DNA of 27,656 nt from an uncultured Dorea sp. Its GTDB lineage: Bacteria; Bacillota_A; Clostridia; Lachnospirales; Lachnospiraceae. The notes below the pieces were generated by a model that saw nothing but the letters and a program-made list of their open reading frames with translations, was not told the origin of the DNA and made no database searches. The translations under genes and the position numbers were made by a program. The stretch spans positions 1 to 27,656 of the forward strand of contig CAJTRM010000034.1 in assembly GCA_910578865.1 (NCBI GenBank). The letters are read 5' to 3'. This document shows positions 24,254 to 27,656 of this stretch, piece by piece (positions within the stretch are counted from its first letter, which is position 1; the number at the start of each line of letters is the position of its first letter).

Positions 24254-24521
24254 AAATATTTGGAACATTTAAGTGAAAAGGAGATAAGGGTTTGTAAATG
24301 CAATTACGATACTCAAAAGTTTTTGCCAAGAAGATATATTGTTGAACAAGAACAACAAGAAACTGTATAAGTGTTGCAGGAATGCGGCAATTCTATGTTG
24401 CGCATAAAGACAGGGAAAATGAAATTATCCAATCAGGAATTGGACAATTTGAACAGGTTTTTGAAAAGTTGAAATAATGAAATATTATTTGTAGGAAAAA
24501 TAAACTTTAAGGGAGAAAATT

Positions 24522-26213
24522 ATGGGCAAAGCAAATGAAAAAAATTTTGACATAAAAAATTCAAAAGTAATTAAAAGTATAAATAAATTAGATGGGTTTT
24601 TAAGAGCAGAATATAATACCGAAAAAAATTATTTGGATTATTATGCAGGTCAAGAGACCATAGATAAAGTTAATAGTATAAAGTATCAGGTCATCTACGG
24701 TAGGAGGGGTACAGGCAAAACACATTTGTTAAGGGCTTTACAAGAAAGATTGCTTGAAACAAAAGAAAAATATTTCCCTGTGTATATTGATTTGCGAGCA
24801 TATAAACCTATGCTTGGAAATAATGATGATTTATATTATGCATTGATTTTGTTACAAGAAATTATTATTGAAATCTTGAAATGCGTATATGAAAACTTGG
24901 ATTATATTTATAGTGAATATTCCATACAAGAACAGGAGATTATAGCAAATAGTAAAAAGAAAAAAATTGCTGTCATTTTAGAGAAATTTAATCGGCATTT
25001 TGATGGTGATAGTTTTACTAAAATGGGAGAAGTGGCATTTAAGATAAATGAATTAAAAAAAGTAGCAACCAGTTTAAAGCTAACGAAAATGCCAGTGTTT
25101 TTAGGAGAAAAAGGAATTGATAAAGAGAGTGAAACTACAGATGAAAAAGTCAAATATATCTCGTTTGCCGATATATCCAATGCTTTGTCGGAATTACTTG
25201 ATATAATAGATATAGATAGATTATTTTGCTTGCTGGATGAGTGGTCAGAGATTCCAGAAAATAGCCAATATATATTGGCTGAGCTTATTAAGCGCACATT
25301 TATTACATCAAAGGTAACCGTCAAAATTGCTGCTATTCCTAATAGAACTAAACTTTTATCTGAAAACAGAATTGGGTTAGAGGATGGAGGAGATATATTT
25401 GGATATTCTTTAGATAATAGATACATATATGAATTGTATCCTGATAATACCAGAGCTTTCTTTAATGAATTACTTTTTAAACAATTATATATTATCAATC
25501 CAGAGTTATATAAAATATTTTGTAGTGATAATAAAAGCCGGCCTGTACATAAATTTATAAATAGTTTTTTTGCAAACCAGGCCCTGCGTGAAATATTAAT
25601 TGCATCTTCTGGTATTCCTAGAGATTTTTTGAACATATTTATTGCTTCATATAATAGTTTTTATAATATAGCCAGATATAAACATATTGTTTTAGCAGAT
25701 GTCCGTAATGCTACCATTGAATGGTATGAGGTTGATAAAAAGAAAACAGTGGATGCAAATAATAATGCGAAAATACTTTTGGATAAAATAATTAAGGATA
25801 TTTTAATAAATAAGAAAAGATGTCATTTTTTAATTCCAGAAAAATTTGAAAAAGTAAAAGAATTGAATGATTTAATAGATTTAAGAGTGGTTCATTTGAG
25901 AAAGAAAGGTATATCTCATAAAGGAGTTAAAGGAGTTATTTATAACGTATATTATTTGGATTATGCTTGTTATACGAGTACAAATTTGTATCATAATAAA
26001 ATAAATACTAATCTCTTATCTGAAATAGAAACCATAGATAATTTTAGGGATATTAGGAGAATTTCATTAGAAGACAAATTTTTTGAGGATTTCAATATAG
26101 AAATTGGTGATAGTTTTAAATGTCCAAAATGTGGCAAGATGGTAGATATGAATCATCCGGCATATATAAAACAAAAAATTTGTAATCATTGTTATGAAAA
26201 AATAGAGGATTAG
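24522..26213 (+). CDS. P-loop ATPase with C-terminal zinc ribbon, putative defence gene
   Basis: A 563-residue AAA/STAND-like ATPase. Walker A is GRRGTGKT at 60-67, Walker B LFCLLDEWSEIP has D239-E240, and a sensor-like IAAIPNRTK sits at 269-277. ASSGIPRDFL (361-370) resembles the sensor-2 region of ORC-like ATPases with R367. Residues about 430-530 look like a winged-helix region. The C-terminus holds a zinc ribbon, C534/C537 and C554/C557. It resembles the P-loop ATPases of the Sll1717 type. GC is lower than in the chromosome. GGGAG lies nine bases upstream. dinD follows after three bases or overlaps the same transcript. Its exact role is unknown; DNA-sensing defence is a guess. Confidence 0.75.
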   Translation: MGKANEKNFDIKNSKVIKSINKLDGFLRAEYNTEKNYLDYYAGQETIDKVNSIKYQVIYGRRGTGKTHLLRALQERLLETKEKYFPVYIDLRAYKPMLGNNDDLYYALILLQEIIIEILKCVYENLDYIYSEYSIQEQEIIANSKKKKIAVILEKFNRHFDGDSFTKMGEVAFKINELKKVATSLKLTKMPVFLGEKGIDKESETTDEKVKYISFADISNALSELLDIIDIDRLFCLLDEWSEIPENSQYILAELIKRTFITSKVTVKIAAIPNRTKLLSENRIGLEDGGDIFGYSLDNRYIYELYPDNTRAFFNELLFKQLYIINPELYKIFCSDNKSRPVHKFINSFFANQALREILIASSGIPRDFLNIFIASYNSFYNIARYKHIVLADVRNATIEWYEVDKKKTVDANNNAKILLDKIIKDILINKKRCHFLIPEKFEKVKELNDLIDLRVVHLRKKGISHKGVKGVIYNVYYLDYACYTSTNLYHNKINTNLLSEIETIDNFRDIRRISLEDKFFEDFNIEIGDSFKCPKCGKMVDMNHPAYIKQKICNHCYEKIED

Positions 26214-26276
26214 ATTATGAATTTTGTAGCCCCAAATGTAACTTTAATAGATACTTTGCGACAAGAGGTATCATAT

Positions 26277-27137
26277 ATGAAGAAACTTATTGCAGAAGAA
26301 TATAAACGATTTGAGAATATTAAACAGATACGTGAGGACGGTTCGGAATTTTGGAGTGCGAGGGATCTGGCTTCAGCTTTAGATTATAATAAATGGGAAA
26401 ATTTCTCCAAAGTAATCAATAGAGCAATGATTGCCTGTGAGAATAGTGGTCATGCGATAGCTTACGATTTTCCTGAGGTCAGGAAAATCGTAGAAGCAGG
26501 TGTAACAAAAAAACCCATTTTGGATTATGAATTGTCCAGATATGCTTGCTATTTGATTGTACAGAATGGCGACCCACGAAAAGAAGTGATTGCTTGGGGA
26601 CAGACATATTTTGCAATCCAGACATATCGTCAAGAGGTAGCGGACCATTTTAATGAGTTAAGCGAGGATAATAGAAGACTTGTTGTGCGTGGAGACATTA
26701 AGCAATGGAATCAGATGCTTGCAGAAACAGCACATAAAGCAGGTGTTATTACAAACGAGGAATTTGCAATTTTTCAAAATGCCGGTTATATGGGATTGTA
26801 TGGTGGTTTAGATGTAGACGATATTCATACAAAAAAGGGATTGGAAGTTGGACAGAAAATCCTTGATTATATGGGTAGTACGGAATTAATTGCCAATCTG
26901 TTTCGTATATCCCAGACTGAAGAAAAATTACGAAAAGATGAGGTTGATAATGCTAAAACGGCAACGTCGGTTCATTATTCTGTGGGGAGAGAGGTGCGGA
27001 CTGCAATAGAAAAGATTGGCGGGACAGTGCCTGAGGATTTGCCTACTCCAGAAAAGAGTATCCAACAGATAGAAAAAGAGCAGATGGCTCGTTTGAAAGC
27101 AAAAGCCAAAAAGGGAAAATTGATGCTTGATGAGTAG
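26277..27137 (+). CDS. dinD: DNA-damage-inducible protein D (DinD)
   Basis: A 286-residue DinD-family protein. The family blocks are clear: EFWSARDLASALDY, ACENSGHAI, LSRYACYLIVQNGDPRKEVIAWGQTYFAIQTYRQE, AGVITNEEFAIFQNAGYMGLYGGLDV, IHTKKGLEVGQKILDYMGSTELIANLFRISQTEEKL and VGREVRTAIEKIGGTVPEDLPTP. E. coli DinD limits RecA filament activity. The start at 26277 has AGAGG nine bases upstream and agrees with family length. ATG 26217, three bases after the ATPase stop and with a good GAGG, would add 20 residues. It is tightly linked to the ATPase and likely co-transcribed. No SOS-type operator is visible. Confidence 0.9.
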   Translation: MKKLIAEEYKRFENIKQIREDGSEFWSARDLASALDYNKWENFSKVINRAMIACENSGHAIAYDFPEVRKIVEAGVTKKPILDYELSRYACYLIVQNGDPRKEVIAWGQTYFAIQTYRQEVADHFNELSEDNRRLVVRGDIKQWNQMLAETAHKAGVITNEEFAIFQNAGYMGLYGGLDVDDIHTKKGLEVGQKILDYMGSTELIANLFRISQTEEKLRKDEVDNAKTATSVHYSVGREVRTAIEKIGGTVPEDLPTPEKSIQQIEKEQMARLKAKAKKGKLMLDE

Positions 27138-27187
27138 GAAGAATTAGTCATGGATATAGAATTGCGAAAAATTGTATTCCTATACGA

Positions 27188-27574
27188 GTGACGAGACTGG
27201 ATAACAACATAGTAGCTCCGACACATGTGGAAACCATCGTACTTTTGTCCCACAAATCACCAGATAGTATTATAAATGTTAAAGTGGAATTTGGGGAAGG
27301 CGAGGGCAAAGTGCCGTTGGATGCAATAGTGGAGCGTGTAAAGAAATATCAGCTGAAACCGAAAATCACATATAAAATGATACAGGAATATGTTCAAAAG
27401 AAATATGGATTTAAAGTACATACTGCGTATATCGCAGAGGTGAAAAGGTCTTTGGGATTAACAATGTATGATGCTTCTAATGCAGTAGAAGAATTAAAAC
27501 ATCCGAGGAAACGTCCGCCGAAAGAAAAGGTAGAAGCAATAACGGATGCACTTAAATATTTTGAGGTAATCTAA
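27188..27574 (+). pseudogene. Displaced rlmD 3' end with extra C-terminal domain
   Basis: From about 27215 the frame reads APTHVETIVLLSHKSPDSIINVKV, the end of RlmD from the catalytic HVET motif onward. A roughly 100-residue tail follows (about 27251-27574), with ITYKMIQEYVQKKYGFKVHTAYIAEVKR in the middle and KVEAITDALKYFEVI at the end. No catalytic domain or SAM motif precedes it, and the GTG start at 27188 has no ribosome site. It is therefore the orphaned 3' part of a methyltransferase gene. The tail is intact, in contrast to the frameshifted relative at 21.3-21.46 kb. Confidence 0.8.
27223..27234 (+). repeat. Right att-like repeat, HVET-coding core
   Basis: ACATGTGGAAAC at 27223-27234 matches the left copy at 21253-21264 with one difference and has the same coding meaning. 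It sits at the exact point where similarity to RlmD begins, as expected for the second end of an integrated element. Confidence 0.6.
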
Positions 27575-27656
27575 TTAGGTAATTGCGAAACAAGTTCAAA
27601 ATCTTGATTCCAATAGGGAAAAGGACCGGTTGAGCCGGACTTACAGGAGGTGGATG
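27575..27656 (+). other. Leader to a gene beyond the window
   Basis: The last bases carry an AGGAGG ribosome site (about 27645-27650) closely followed by ATG at 27654. A plus-strand gene probably starts at or just after the window edge. Confidence 0.4.

Larger units (their letters stand above)
23932..24521 (+). other. Decayed 590-bp stretch: repeats, hairpin and ORF fragments
   Basis: No intact gene is convincing. Several broken frames remain: 24025-24201 (58 codons, EDEEGNRKKRMEKYFEVSAVVD), 24092-24370 and 24382-24477 (31 codons ending IGQFEQVFEKLK). A 17-bp direct repeat at 24032-24048 and 24176-24192 (144 bp apart, a multiple of three) and a 12-bp hairpin at 24221-24253 are also present. 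I infer remains of former island genes. Confidence 0.5.

Noticed and set aside
24092..24370. 92-codon frame in the decayed stretch as a real gene
   Set aside because: The first 30 codons (Arg/Trp-rich) look like a wrong frame of the EDEEGNRKKRMEKYF segment; no good ribosome site. Kept only as a fragment.
1..27656. CRISPR arrays, tRNA or rRNA genes
   Set aside because: No regularly spaced repeats and no cloverleaf or rRNA-like sequence were seen on reading; an automated scan was not possible.

Overview
The window looks like chromosomal DNA of a gut Firmicute, most likely family Lachnospiraceae (Blautia/Dorea-like). The basis is strong AGGAGG-type ribosome sites, moderate-to-low GC, and typical clostridial genes: a YerC-type TrpR-like regulator, a DUF1836 protein, a Bce-type peptide-resistance module, a UPF0597 cysteine/serine lyase and PcrA with a C-terminal Tudor-like tail. 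I saw no rRNA, tRNA or CRISPR array.

Layout. (1) 1-3.9 kb is accessory: a two-gene ABC-ATPase/RloB (Toprim-like) pair resembling anti-phage abortive systems, an XRE regulator with its own promoter, and a cyclase-family pseudogene that has lost its middle. (2) 4.0-8.5 kb is a four-gene Bce-like module: response regulator, small intramembrane-sensing kinase, ABC ATPase and FtsX-type permease. A separate promoter in front of the transporter genes carries direct repeats. (3) 8.6-21.3 kb is ordinary chromosome. It holds a cysteine hydrolase, a hemerythrin/CheX-like/receiver protein, a type I asparaginase, two small hypotheticals, a PHP phosphatase, a YerC-like regulator, DUF1836, a cysteine desulfidase/serine dehydratase-like protein, PcrA, a small acidic membrane protein, an NYN-OST-HTH protein and rlmD. 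A 177-bp MITE-like repeat with terminal inverted repeats sits between two divergent genes near 12.7-12.86 kb. (4) 21.26-27.23 kb is an AT-rich island in the 3' end of rlmD. It is flanked by two copies of the short sequence that encodes the HVET motif of RlmD, which holds the catalytic general base.

The island carries a RES-domain (NAD-cleaving toxin-like) gene overlapping an unrecognised 133-codon partner, a rhuM-like gene broken by an internal deletion, about 600 bp of decayed sequence, a P-loop ATPase with a C-terminal zinc ribbon, and DinD. After it, at 27.2-27.57 kb, comes a displaced rlmD-like 3' end with an extra C-terminal domain. A related but frameshifted tail follows the rlmD copy at 21.3 kb. 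No integrase is present, so the island looks like a worn integrative element or defence island. The likely new biology is in the RES pair, the ATPase-DinD pair and the repeated use of the rlmD 3' end as an insertion site that swaps C-terminal tails.
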